Below are positions 49,292 through 59,740 of a DNA stretch of 64,000 nt, in pieces. The DNA comes from Melieria omissa. Lineage: Eukaryota > Arthropoda > Insecta > Diptera > Ulidiidae. Location of the stretch: NCBI GenBank assembly GCA_963971225.1, contig OZ020267.1, forward strand, positions 52,965,590-53,029,589, in the 5' to 3' direction. Position 1 is the first letter of the stretch. Each line of letters opens with the position of its first letter. The position numbers and the translations under genes are program-made. The notes beneath the pieces are model-generated. The model saw nothing but the letters and a program-made list of their open reading frames with translations. It made no database searches and was not told the DNA's origin.

Positions 49292-49770
49292 CTTTATTTC
49301 ATTTTATTTTATTTAATTTTTTTGTTTTATTTTATTTTATTTTATTGTATTTTATTTTATTTATTTACTTTATTTATTTTATTTGTTTTATTTATTTTAT
49401 TTATTTTATTTATTTTATTTATTTTATTTATTTTATTTATTTTATTTATTTTATTTATTTTATTTATTTTATTTATTTTATTTATTTTATTTATTTTATT
49501 TATTTTATTTATTTTATTTATTTTATTTATTTTATTTATTTTATTTATTTTATTTATTTTATTTATTTTATTTATTTTATTTATTTTATATATTTTATTT
49601 ATTTTATTTATTTTATTTATTTTATTTATTTTATTTTATTTTATTTTATTTTATTTTATTTTATTTTATTTTATTTTATTTTATTTATTTTATTTATTTT
49701 ATTTATTTCACTTATTTTATTTAGTATTTTATTTTATTTTAGTTTATATTATTTTATTTTATTTATTGTA
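49292..49770. repeat. 9-bp satellite ATTTATTTT and ATTTT pentamers
   Basis: About 27 near-perfect copies of the 9-mer between 49391 and 49640, followed by ATTTT pentamers to about 49685, with degenerate flanks. All three forward frames are open, giving meaningless Phe/Ile/Leu/Tyr repeats. Confidence 0.97.
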
Positions 49771-52579
49771 TAAATGTGAAACTTCCTGAAGTCGATCCGA
49801 AAAGCAATTTGAAGGATTTAATTTATTTAGACTAACTTGAACCCATTCCTTTGGTTCCATTTCAAGGTCAAACTTTCACATCGCCAAGTTTTAAAATTTA
49901 TCCAAAAGAAGGCTTTTGCAAAGACAGTTTTACATGAATTTGTGGGTTTATTATTGCATGTGAATTCGAAAACAGACTAAACATTTTTCCTTGCATCTTT
50001 TATCCTTTTTTTTCTTTAAATATTTTAAACTGGGTGGACTCTTTTCTTTAGAGATCTCAAGTATAAACAGCTTGGCAGACCAAACAATTTGTCCCTAACT
50101 TGTATCCTTTTTGTCTTTAAATGTTTTAAGCAGGGTGAACTCTTTTCATACCATTGTAGAATAGCTAACCAGGATGCTACTAAATTTGTTTTTCCTTGTT
50201 CACTTCTCTCTCCTTGTTCATGCTCCTCTGGAGCATAGGGCCTCCACAAGACTCTCAAACTTAACTTACCTACTTAAACATAAAGTTTGTTATCCAATGT
50301 GGTAAAGTCAAAACTGTAATAAAGTTGTATTTTTTCAATGTTAGAATTATGATCTTTGTATCTTTTATCGTTTCTGGAACTCTATATGTTTGAAGAATTT
50401 TCTGTTGGCTAAAGATCCTTCAACTTGTTTCCATATCCGGGCAGCATATGCACTTTTTTCACCACATCTCTCTTGGAGACTTAAGAAGGCAAATCACTTT
50501 CTCCATCTGCTTCCAAGTTTCCTTTAGTATTCAAATGTTTACTTAACTGTTTAAGCTCCTTGTTTACCACTATATTCTTAATTGTTTTTTATTGCCACTG
50601 TGAGAAAAATTGATTTTTCAAATTTATTTTACAATATTTAGTCACTCGTATTCTATATCGTAGAACTGAGTTTGGACACAAAATCAAGTTTTTAACATAA
50701 AATGTTTCACTAATGTAAAACAAAACCTCGTCATCAACTTTTATACGCTAAATTATGTTCCTTGTTCACTGCTCTCAGGACCTCCACAATACATTGCCTT
50801 GTGTTGGTTAATTTAATCGGTTGAGTTTTTGTGCCAGGGTAGGTGATTAGCCTGTTGCGGTGTTATTCTCCCAGGTTAGGGTATACTCTACATACCTTTG
50901 GTATTATTTGTGTGACCACTTTTTTCGTATACAACTTTTATGTCCGAATTTGAAGAGCTGAAGAGTTTTATTCCAATTCGCATCGATTCTGAAGCCTTTT
51001 TTATAAACTATTTATTTCCATCTCACAGATTTGCAATTTGAAAAAACCTAGTCAAGAGTAGCAATTTTTTCAATACGTTCAGTATTTACTGTATCGAAAT
51101 TTGAACCTAACTTAATCACAACGGTCAACCATAACCACTGACAAACCCTAATTATTTAATAATTACAAATCTTGTAAATTATTCAACAATCTAAACCAGT
51201 TCTTCAAACATTATCTCCACACATTTCTAGCGACTTTATTTTCAACACAAACTACAGCACTTGCAGCGGTTTCGAACACACATTGCTTGACCACATTGCA
51301 ACTGCAACTCGACCCCAAACAAACAACCAACCAACCCAACTCACCAACCAACAGGTGACAATTCACTCACTTCACGGTTCTTTGTTTCGGTCACCTAGGG
51401 GGTATTTACAACAACAACAACAACCCAGTAAGCAACAAGAGTAGCAACTCTTTTGGTGCACACGTTGCAATTTGTTATGCAGCCACATTGGTTTTAGGTA
51501 GATAAAAGCTCTCCGCAGACCACCGCAAAATGATTACAATCCGAAACACAAACCCACACATACACACACACACAAATCTGCACTTCTTTACATATAAGTT
51601 TGTGTGTGTATGTGGTGCACATATGGCAAATCTACAGCATCAACAACAACAACAACATTTGTTAGCTCGTTTGATGCTGTCAGTGCAGCAGCAACAATTG
51701 TTTATGCTTTTTAGCTGCAGTGCGAAAATTGAATTATATTGTTTGCCATTGTTGCAATTTTATGCACAGATTGCAAATTTACACGGCGCCCCACAGAAAC
51801 ATACAAGCATGCAGTGTGTTTCGAATGAGATAAACAGGCGTGTGTGTGTGTGTATATGAGATTAAGTGCGTGTGTCTGTGTGTCTGCTGCAATTTCAATT
51901 ATACGATTAGCTGTTGGCATATGGTGCACCCTGTAAATGATTAAATTTACACAAGACATATGGCAAATATTGGATTCTATGCAGTGAAGCTTTAGAATAT
52001 TGTTTCAAGATGATGGATTCTACTGAATGGAATGAATTCTATTAAAAAGTAGTAAAATCTTTATTATTTATTTTAGGTTAGACGAATGGATTAGTTCATC
52101 ATTTTCAATTAAGTGGCTTTGGTCACTTTCTTTCGGGTATTTAAAGCTTTAGTTTGAAAGGAGTGTAATGATTTATTGCACTAAACACAATGAAATTTGA
52201 TTGATAGGACAAAGTTTGTATGGCTGTATGCCTCGAGGTGGATCTCATAATAATTTCAATAATGTGGCCCTAAAGTGGGTAAATTGTTATTGTCAGATGA
52301 TCCTTGATTTGTTGACTATTGCACTATTGTGTTCTTTTCAGGAACCGTAACAGTTATAAGTTTTATTATAAGAATCAATGTTTAAGAGTTATTTTTTTAA
52401 TTTTATGTAATGACTCAACAAATAATAGTTACTTTTATTTATATTTTAAAAATCTTGTAATAACTTTTATTTATTTTTATTTTTTTTCTTGTAGACTAAT
52501 AAGATAAAATAACAGTTTTTTAGTTTTTATTTCAGTTGTCCTAAGATAACAATTATCGGTGCTTTTAATTTATTAAAAT
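49771..52579. other. non-coding DNA
   Basis: A segment of about 45 bp (TTTAAATATTTTAAACTGGGTGGACTCTTTTC-like) at about 50005 recurs at about 50107. A block near 50830-50880 resembles 54840-54920 (GTGATTAGCC). A CA-rich run lies at 51556-51574. No exon found. Confidence 0.45.
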
Positions 52580-52730
52580 CATCAATAAAAACTATTCAAG
52601 GATTTTTATTTTTTAAGTCATCAATAAAAGTCATTCAATGACTTTTATTTTTTACGTCATCTATAAAAATCATGCAGTGACTTTTATTTATAAAAGTAAT
52701 CAATAAAAATCATTGAATGACTTGATGACA
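52580..52730. repeat. palindromic tandem repeat, 39-40 bp x 4
   Basis: Units beginning ATCAATAAAA (or ATCTATAAAA) start at 52581, 52620, 52659 and 52699. Each unit holds an inverted pair, AATAAAAGTCATT and AATGACTTTTATT, so the array can fold into alternating hairpins. Confidence 0.9.
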
Positions 52731-55700
52731 AATGTGCTTTAATAAGATGACACTGACCAGCTAAAAGAGATCCAGGGTCTCTGGGAAACTTGATGCCTAT
52801 TGAAGGCTGCAGATTCACCCAACGTTGGCGCCTGTCAGATCTACTTCAATCAGTCTGAACACTTACAAGTCAGGAGGCAATAGTTGAGGAACAATGGGCA
52901 ATAATGCCTACGTTCTGTGTGAATGGAAACTCCCAACAACATAAAATAATAAAAAGCAAATGACAACAGAAACTCACTGAATTTCCAATTTATTTTCTGT
53001 ACTACATTTTGTAACAATTTCCATAATTTTGCTAGAACATTTTCTGAAAATTTTCTTGAGAATAGAAAAATAGAAAGAATAGAAATTTTCTTCAATGATT
53101 GCAACAAATTTCCTTTGCCAAACTGCTTACAACACTTCAACGCCACTCTTTCTCTGTCTCTCTCCCTATTCGACCACTTTGTGGCAAACGCTGCCGCTGC
53201 ATTTTCAAGTAAAACCTTTTCCACTAATTAATTCGCCAACATTTCAAATTGCCACATGAAAGCCTAAAAGTGTTGCAACTTGCCGGGCATTCGAGTAATG
53301 AGAAACCGGCACTTCACTTGAACGCAAGCGGCATCTTGCATTTGCCGCTTCAGCTGACTGCGTTCGCCGCCGCGCCTTTCCACCTCCTCCCCCGACAGCC
53401 AACTCATTATGGCGCATTTCCGACGTCATTAAGGCGCCAAGGCGGAAAAAAAATCACAGCGCTGCTGCCAAGTGGCAGCCGGTGAAAGCGCACCGCGCAG
53501 GGCGTCGAAGCGCAAGCAACACCGCTAACGACTGCTTCCTGCCATCGCCAACCACCAACTTTGGTCCGAACGGCTGCCGCAACTTCTGACTTCCAAATTA
53601 TTTGTGCGCTCAACAGACCAACCCACCAGGATTGCAAGACGCTGCAAAGCTTTTTCTTATTTTAGCAATTTGCCACATTCCGCTCATAATGCAAGAAAGG
53701 GCGCCGTTTTTTAGATCGGCACGTCAGCACTTAATTAATGCTTGCGCTGCATTCTACTCATTTGTCAGAATTGGCCGGTTCGTTTTCTTTTTAGATTTTC
53801 TTTCGTTTCGAAAATTCGAAATTTAATTTTGCCTGCGTCATGATTTTCGCACACAGATGCGCGCATCAGCTGCGCTGTGTGGCCGTGGCATGCGCGGCTC
53901 GTGTCAAGTGCCTCCACACACACACCAACACACACGCACCGCTCAATGCTCGAAGCATCGCAACGCTGGCATCGAACGCAGTGCACCGAAATTGAATTGA
54001 ATTTCGCCGGCACACATAATTAGCGCTTCCTCACTGTTGATTCGGGGGAGGCGCGTGCAATGTGGCAAATAGTCGCGGCCTTTGTGATTAACGAATCGAT
54101 TTCGCAGAAAAGTTTGTGCGAAATCGCGTGTAAATTGAGCCCGCAAGCTGTAAATCTACGCATGCGAACGTGTGCACAGACGTGCTGAATGAATATGAAT
54201 TTTGCTTAAATATTCATATTTAAGTTGGTGTATGTATGGAACATTGTATACGATTTTGATAATTCGGGGAATTCCAAACTGATGGCTGTTGGCATCAAAC
54301 GAATTTTGGTGAAAGCGCAGATGTACTTTTTTCTAAGCTAATTTCGAGTGCAATTACTGAAAATTTTATTAAAATTTCATAGTAAAGCCAACAAAGTTTA
54401 AAAAGGGAATTTAACTGAGAACATAACTACGAGGAGTCAAATTTTGTATGACTGTGTGACTTTGATGTATAAGTCGAGTTGGATGTTACCAATGGTTGGA
54501 ATGAGGTTGATGCGTAGTTGATGGATTGTTGTTGGTTTATGGCCATAAATCATTCCCAGAGAAAAAGATCTAAGTGCGTTAAATCGCACAGTTTTGACAG
54601 CCATTCAACATAGCCTTTTCTGAAAATAGTGCATTCTGAGAACTCTTGTTTTGATTCTCCTCCAATCCGTTGTGTGAGACATAGCACGTAGCGCCGTCTC
54701 ATTGAAACCAAATTTCGTCTAGCTGAATGATATCCAATTGAGGGCAATCAAGGTTAGTAATCATGGCGCTTTTTCTGCTTCTTTATTCTACTTATAAACA
54801 TAGGGCCGCAACGATGCCAACGCCTTCTATTGGTTAAGTTAATCCTTCAAAATTCTGGTAGTGTCCGTGATTAGCCTTTTGTAGCAGTTCTAGGTGATTA
54901 GGCCATAACCTTAGGAGAGACCTCTCCCCATGGTGAGAGTTTCTTTGACTAAGTTATATGAGCGTCTTCTGTGTATGCGTTGCTGATAGGTGGGAAGAGT
55001 CGATATCAAGAGTTGGTGTCTTCAATGAGCACTTCATCATTTTCCATTAGTGTGTACTGGCACTGCCGTTGGTATTGTTTTTGTGATTAAATGACTACTG
55101 AAAATAAGAATCTTCTGCTCATCCATTGAATGTACTGAGAACTATAAAAACGTGTCTCAATGAAAAAAATTGACTGGAAAATTTTGATGGAATGGGACAC
55201 AATTAGAACGATGCAAAAAATTAGAAGAGTGAGGCCAAGCCTTCAGGGCACTTTACTCTGTGCTATCAAGGTCATCATCGTCCTCTGGCATCTTGTTAAA
55301 TCGTGGCCACAGACTACAAAGATCTGTTTTCCACGTTGGGACATTCTCAGGACGCAGCACTCAAACAGAGATGGTTCTATTCTACTACGGCTTGATGGTC
55401 TATTTTAATTTGCAGTAAATATACCTAACTCCGAGGACATCTGAGCAGATCGTGTGGTGCCAAGGAGCCAAAATGGTTGCTTCTAACACATCAGTGCCAA
55501 ATGTCTCAAACTTGATTCAGCCGTACGTGGACAAAGTCATTTGTTAGCTATCTTATCAAACTTTTTCTAACTGTCCGCATAAAACAGTGATTCTGAATCG
55601 TTGAGGAATGTGATCCCGGTGTAAAATTATTTTTGGTGGATGAGGGTTGCTGAAGATTATGTTATAAGTTTTAAGTTGTTAGGAAAGTAATGGTTTTTGA

Positions 55701-55983
55701 CCAAAATTAAAATAGTTGAGTATTCAATTTATTTTTATTTTTATTATTTTTTTATTATTTTATTATTATGCAAAAAAACAAAAAAAAAAAACAAAAAAAA
55801 AACAAAACAATTATGCATTAATTTTTTGATTTTTTTTTTAGGAAATTGTTTTACCTGAAATTTGTGTATTTTATAAGGAATTCTTATTAAAAGGGAAATA
55901 AAAAGGGATGAATTCTTATTAAAAATAAACTGAAGACAATTGAGCTAGAAGCTCTACTCTAGAACTGGCAATAAATTGTTAGT
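52731..55983. other. non-coding DNA, one GC-rich block
   Basis: Positions 53250-54180 are GC-richer, low in repeats, and without a supported exon; they could be regulatory. 55720-55830 holds A/T homopolymer runs. The frame at 55160-55408 (82 codons) resembles nothing I can name. Confidence 0.45.
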
Positions 55984-55995
55984 GTGATCATTAGA

Positions 55996-56316
55996 CGCCG
56001 CCTTAGCTCAGCTGGCTAGTGCGTTGGGCCGCGAGTCCAATGCGACGGTCGCACCCAGGTTCAATACTCCGTTGCGTTAACACCGAAAAAAGAAAAACAA
56101 CAATTTTTCTTTCGGCGGCTGTCCTCAGCACGAAATGGCAAACCTCTGAGAGTAAAATTGCTTATGAAAAAGCTCCCAACTCGCCGTTCGGAATCGGCAT
56201 AGAACTGTAGGTCCCTTCCAACCTTGTAAGAACATTCGCACGTACAACACGGTTGGTTGCGGGTAGCTGCCTTAGTCTCGTAAACGGGCTGTCGTGCCAG
56301 TCAAGAAGAAGAAGAA
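55996..56316 (+). mobile_element. tRNA-derived SINE with 12-bp target-site duplication
   Basis: A tRNA-like head (CCGCCTTAGCTCAGCTGGCT with A box; B box CAGGTTCAATACTCC at about 56056-56070) is followed by a body with AAATGGCAAACCTCTGAGAG, GAAAAAGCTCCCAACTCGCC, GTTCGGAATCGGC and AACTGTAGGTCCCTTCCA, and a tail of AAG repeats. Direct repeats GTGATCATTAGA flank it at 55984-55995 and 56317-56328. The body is shared with the decayed copy at 44010-44240. Retroposition by a partner LINE is the known mechanism for SINEs. Confidence 0.94.
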
Positions 56317-56328
56317 GTGATCATTAGA

Positions 56329-56619
56329 AAACTGGAAAAGTTTAACTGGTCCAATGAAAAGGGGGAAAAATACCTAAATAACATCAACATTTCACTGGAT
56401 GCTAAAGCATCTTCATAAACCTGCGGAGAATATATTGGGTCAAGTAGAGTATTAGGGTCCTTCTTCAAAGGTTTTGCTACAGGTTTTTAAATTTCTCGAT
56501 ATAGACTTCTGTGTGGTTATATCAACAACATTCTAAAGTAAATTTTTTTAAATTTGTATTACCGAACCCCTGTTTTTTTTAAGTGTTGTCATATGAAAAG
56601 AACGCTGTGGCTGTAATAA
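56329..56619. other. non-coding DNA
   Basis: Nothing recognised. Confidence 0.5.
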
Positions 56620-56710
56620 TTAACCTTTTCCGACATGAAAATAAACCCGTTCTGTATGAATTGTATGGGCTGTAGTCCAATATATTGAACATTGTGACTG
56701 AAAGGGTTAA
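56620..56710. mobile_element. 91-bp TTAA-flanked MITE, copy B
   Basis: Same length and structure as 6593-6683: TTAA, CCTTTTCCGACATG, AATATATTGAAC, GTGACTGAAAGGG, TTAA. Five substitutions separate the two copies by my count. Confidence 0.88.
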
Positions 56711-56904
56711 TTAAACGCAAAATGTTTAATCATAACTAAAAATCGAATATTGCTTCGCTTTAAAACTATGTAAAAAATTTACATCAATTTAAGTAAAAAG
56801 TCAAATTAAAAATTTCTCTTATTTTACTGCTTCGTCTTCCTTTACTTTGTAAAAATATAATATTCAAAGAAAGTGTATACTTTTCTTCCTTAAACTCAAA
56901 CATT

Positions 56905-57047
56905 GAGTTTATGTTATTAATTTCGTATTATTCCTAAAGCTTTATACTATTCTAAGGACTAACAAAATAGTTTTTTTTTTAAACCATAGAGGTTTCAGGC
57001 CACAAAGTATCATGGTGCCATATGGCAACAGAGTAGCGAAGGATTAA
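56905..57047. mobile_element. TTAA-type MITE fragment related to 21360-21530
   Basis: It contains TTATTAATTTCGTATTATTCC near its left part, then GTGCCATATGGCAAC (57016-57030) and ends GAGTAGCGAAGGATTAA. This is the reverse orientation of the 21360 element. The left terminus is not defined. Confidence 0.65.
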
Positions 57048-58875
57048 GCTAAAATTCCTATTTCTAAATTTTTTTTATAATTATTAATGTACATATGTTA
57101 CAAACTTCAGAAGTATTTACAAATTGTTGAAACAGTGTTCAAAGTGCACCTCAGAAATGCTTTCAAGTCAAAAGGTTTAATAGTTGCGGAATTATAGAGT
57201 ATCAAAAGTGAAAAGGATCTACCTAACCCAAAGTGTTTCCAATGACTAAATGAGTTGGTGTGTTCTTTGAAACTGAAATTGACAGTCATTTGAATACTTT
57301 TCAAAATCGCACTTGAATACTCCGACTGTCCATGACAGCTACCCTCGCTGTCAGTTTTCGCATTAAAAAGAAATGTCGCTCAAGCGATTGAGATGTCACT
57401 TGAAAAATAAAATGCGTACTTTAAATATCAATAACAACAACAATGGTTACAATGAGCACTAAGCGAAGGAGACAAAACGTTCGAAGCTCGATATGGCAGT
57501 TGAGCAAAAACGGCAGCAGAGAAAGCGAACGAGAGGAAGAGAACGAGATGCAGAATACAAGCATAGGGAATATTGGCGAATGAGCAGAGGATAGCATCAA
57601 AGTCAAGTCGACTGCAAAACACGGCGACAGACATGACCTAATGAATATGTCCTTACACATGTAGACACACGCATGTGCACCTCTAAGCCGGTGTGTGCGG
57701 CCATCGTTGATTGTGACACACACACACCCACACCGATTCAATGTTGTCTACCCAGCTCGCGCGCTCTGCACTTTTGTATATGCGCTTATTTTTATGCCAC
57801 AATAGCTCGCATACAAAAATACACTTGCGACGACACAAACACATACACACACACACCAATACAAAAGCATGCACACACACATAGGCAGTTGCACACGGGC
57901 AACTCGTACGCTAAATTACAAAGGAGATTTTCCGATAGAACACGTTTTAATTTCCAAAGCACAGACACACGCACACACACATACACAAATACGCGGCCCC
58001 CACACACACACACTGGCAGTGCCTTGAATTCACACATAGTCCGAAATGACAGCGTTAATAAAATTTAAAACCCACATTGTCCGCTTCGTCACCGACGCGT
58101 CGCTGGATTTCTCGTCTCTATGTGCGGTGCACAGTTTTGTTCATGTTTTTTTTTTAGGTTTGTTGCTTTTATTGTTGTTGTGTTTTGGCGCTAGTGGCAT
58201 GCTTTGCTATCAAAAAGAGAGGTGTTAAAAATAAATTCAACGTGTTTGCTATGCGGCTGTGCCGACCCTCGCCCCCTTTTCTCGTCCGCAGCACTTTGTG
58301 TTTTTTGGTTTTTGTTGTAATGAATTCAGCGTTTATGATGCTTATTCGGTGCCAGGCTTCATTAACGCAGCGCCACCCCCCCAGTGTCTGCTATTTCAAC
58401 TAGTCCCCTTGCCGCACCTGCGCCAACACACATGTGGTGGCGGCTGTGTGTGTGTGCGGGCGTGTCGAGTGCGGGCGTGATGTGACCCAAGTGACTCGGC
58501 TGTTGTCGTTGTTGGCAGCACATGTGAACTTTTGGGCCAAAGAGCACACTCGAAACATTTGCATTTCAAGTGGCATACGTACGGCACCGAACGGTGCCAG
58601 CTTGCGTCTGCACGTAGCTATGTGTGTGTGTGTGTGTGTGTGCGTTTGTGTGTTTTGAAGGCGTTGTGGGTGGAGTGGGTGTGAGTTAATTACGCTATCA
58701 TGCGAAATTGCTTTTAGTTAAATTGAGTTTTCCGCGCCAATGTTGCCAAGAAGAAACTGTTGTTGCCCAAAATAATTTGGCTATAATTTTTTTTTGTTTT
58801 GCTTGTTGCCATTTCGCTATTCCACAATTTTCGACATTTGACTAAAATTTCCATTGCATTTGATTCTCGTTGCAG
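57048..58875. other. probable cpo intron: CA/TG repeats and GC-richer DNA
   Basis: CA-rich repeats at 57715-57890 and 57960-58015 and a (TG)n run at 58620-58642. The GC-richer stretch 58050-58600 has no supported exon. The last 17 bp (TTTGATTCTCGTTGCAG) form the 3' splice site of the first cpo exon seen here. Confidence 0.6.
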
Positions 58876-58953
58876 GTTCGCACCCTCTTCGTCAGCGGTC
58901 TCCCCATGGACGCAAAACCACGCGAGCTGTATTTGCTATTCAGAGCTTATGAG
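58876..58953 (+). CDS. cpo: couch potato RRM exon a (internal exon)
   Basis: A 78-bp exon, 26 codons, phase 0 on both sides. It begins [10 protein letters not shown] after a TTGCAG acceptor and ends LLFRAYE before GTAAGT. LFVSGL (residues 4-9 of the visible protein) is the RNP-2 motif of the RNA-recognition motif (RRM). Couch potato is the insect member of the RBPMS family, an RNA-binding regulator in the nervous system; cpo variation is linked to reproductive diapause in Drosophila (established knowledge). The sequence [21 protein letters not shown] is shared with vertebrate RBPMS as I recall it, so the assignment is secure. Upstream exons encoding the N-terminal region are not recognised in this window. 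This is an internal exon, so no start codon is expected. Confidence 0.96.
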
Positions 58954-59522
58954 GTAAGTCAATTCTCCAAAAGATTACATTGTAAATTATAATTTGAAAA
59001 TATGCACACAGATCGTTGCTCATATTCGCAGCTAAGGAATAATATTTGTCAGCCTCGACATTGTCACTTCCAAAAGTGTCGTCTTCTTTGCTCGGAATTA
59101 ATGAATTGCGTCATATTTGAATTTGTTTTTGCCATATTAGCTCCATTTTAGTTAACGAGTAAAGCCCTCTTTTCAGTGCCTGTTTTAGGTCAAAAACTTG
59201 TGGATGCTATATTTTTAAATTTTTGTATTTTTTTCTGAAGGTTTTTATACCAAATAATGAAAAAAATAATTTGATTAGTGTACCAAGTAAATTGTAGGGG
59301 TTCAGAAAGTGCGAAGTCCTATATGTTATTTCTTTCCGCGTAAAAATTTTTTTTTATTTTATTTCACTTCCCATGAAACTTTTTTCCTTCAATGCTATAC
59401 GAAGTTAGTTATTTTTCAATATTTCACTCTCTCAAACTGTAGAATTTTATTAAATTTCCTCACTTTCAACGATATCTCGTCTCTTGTCTCCTCCCTCAAT
59501 TCATTGCTTTTCTATTTTTTAG
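58954..59522 (+). other. cpo intron, 569 bp
   Basis: GT (GTAAGT) to AG (TTTTTTAG), pyrimidine-rich 3' end. Nothing else of note inside. Confidence 0.9.
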
Positions 59523-59576
59523 GGTTACGAAGGATCTCTTTTGAAAGTAACCAGCAAAAATGGCAAAACAGCTTCG
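59523..59576 (+). CDS. cpo: couch potato RRM exon b
   Basis: A 54-bp exon, 18 codons, phase 0 to phase 0: GYEGSLLKVTSKNGKTAS. The acceptor is CTATTTTTTAG and the donor GTAAGT. It encodes the region between RNP-2 and RNP-1, including a beta strand and loop of the RRM. GYEGSL-K-TSK matches the RBPMS family. The following NGKTAS lengthens the loop relative to vertebrate RBPMS, which as I recall passes from TSK almost directly to PVGF. All internal RRM exons here are multiples of three and phase 0, so skipping this exon would keep the frame but destroy the fold. Confidence 0.95.
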
Positions 59577-59677
59577 GTAAGTTCTTATTTTTTTCCTTCA
59601 TATTAGCCGCTTGCACCTTGAACACATTAGGGACCCTAATTACTAATGTGGCTCTTCACTTTTTGGCCATTTTACAG
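59577..59677 (+). other. cpo intron, 101 bp
   Basis: Short intron with GTAAGT donor and TTTTACAG acceptor. Confidence 0.92.
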
Positions 59678-59740
59678 CCGGTTGGATTTGTAACATTTCA
59701 CACCAGAGCTGGCGCTGAAGCAGCCAAACAGGACTTACAG
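59678..59740 (+). CDS. cpo: couch potato RRM exon c
   Basis: A 63-bp exon, 21 codons, phase 0 on both sides: PVGFVTFHTRAGAEAAKQDLQ. GFVTF is the core of the RNP-1 motif with the two aromatic residues (Phe48 and Phe51 of the visible protein) that normally stack on RNA bases. AEAAKQDL forms the second helix. The acceptor is TTTTACAG and the donor GTAATA, weaker than the other donors of the gene. If the intron were retained, about 25 extra residues would be added before a stop at 59817-59819. Confidence 0.96.

Noticed and set aside
49322..49789. Open frames of 113-155 codons with Phe-Ile-Leu or Tyr-Phe repeats
   Set aside because: All three frames of the ATTTATTTT satellite are open; no gene.
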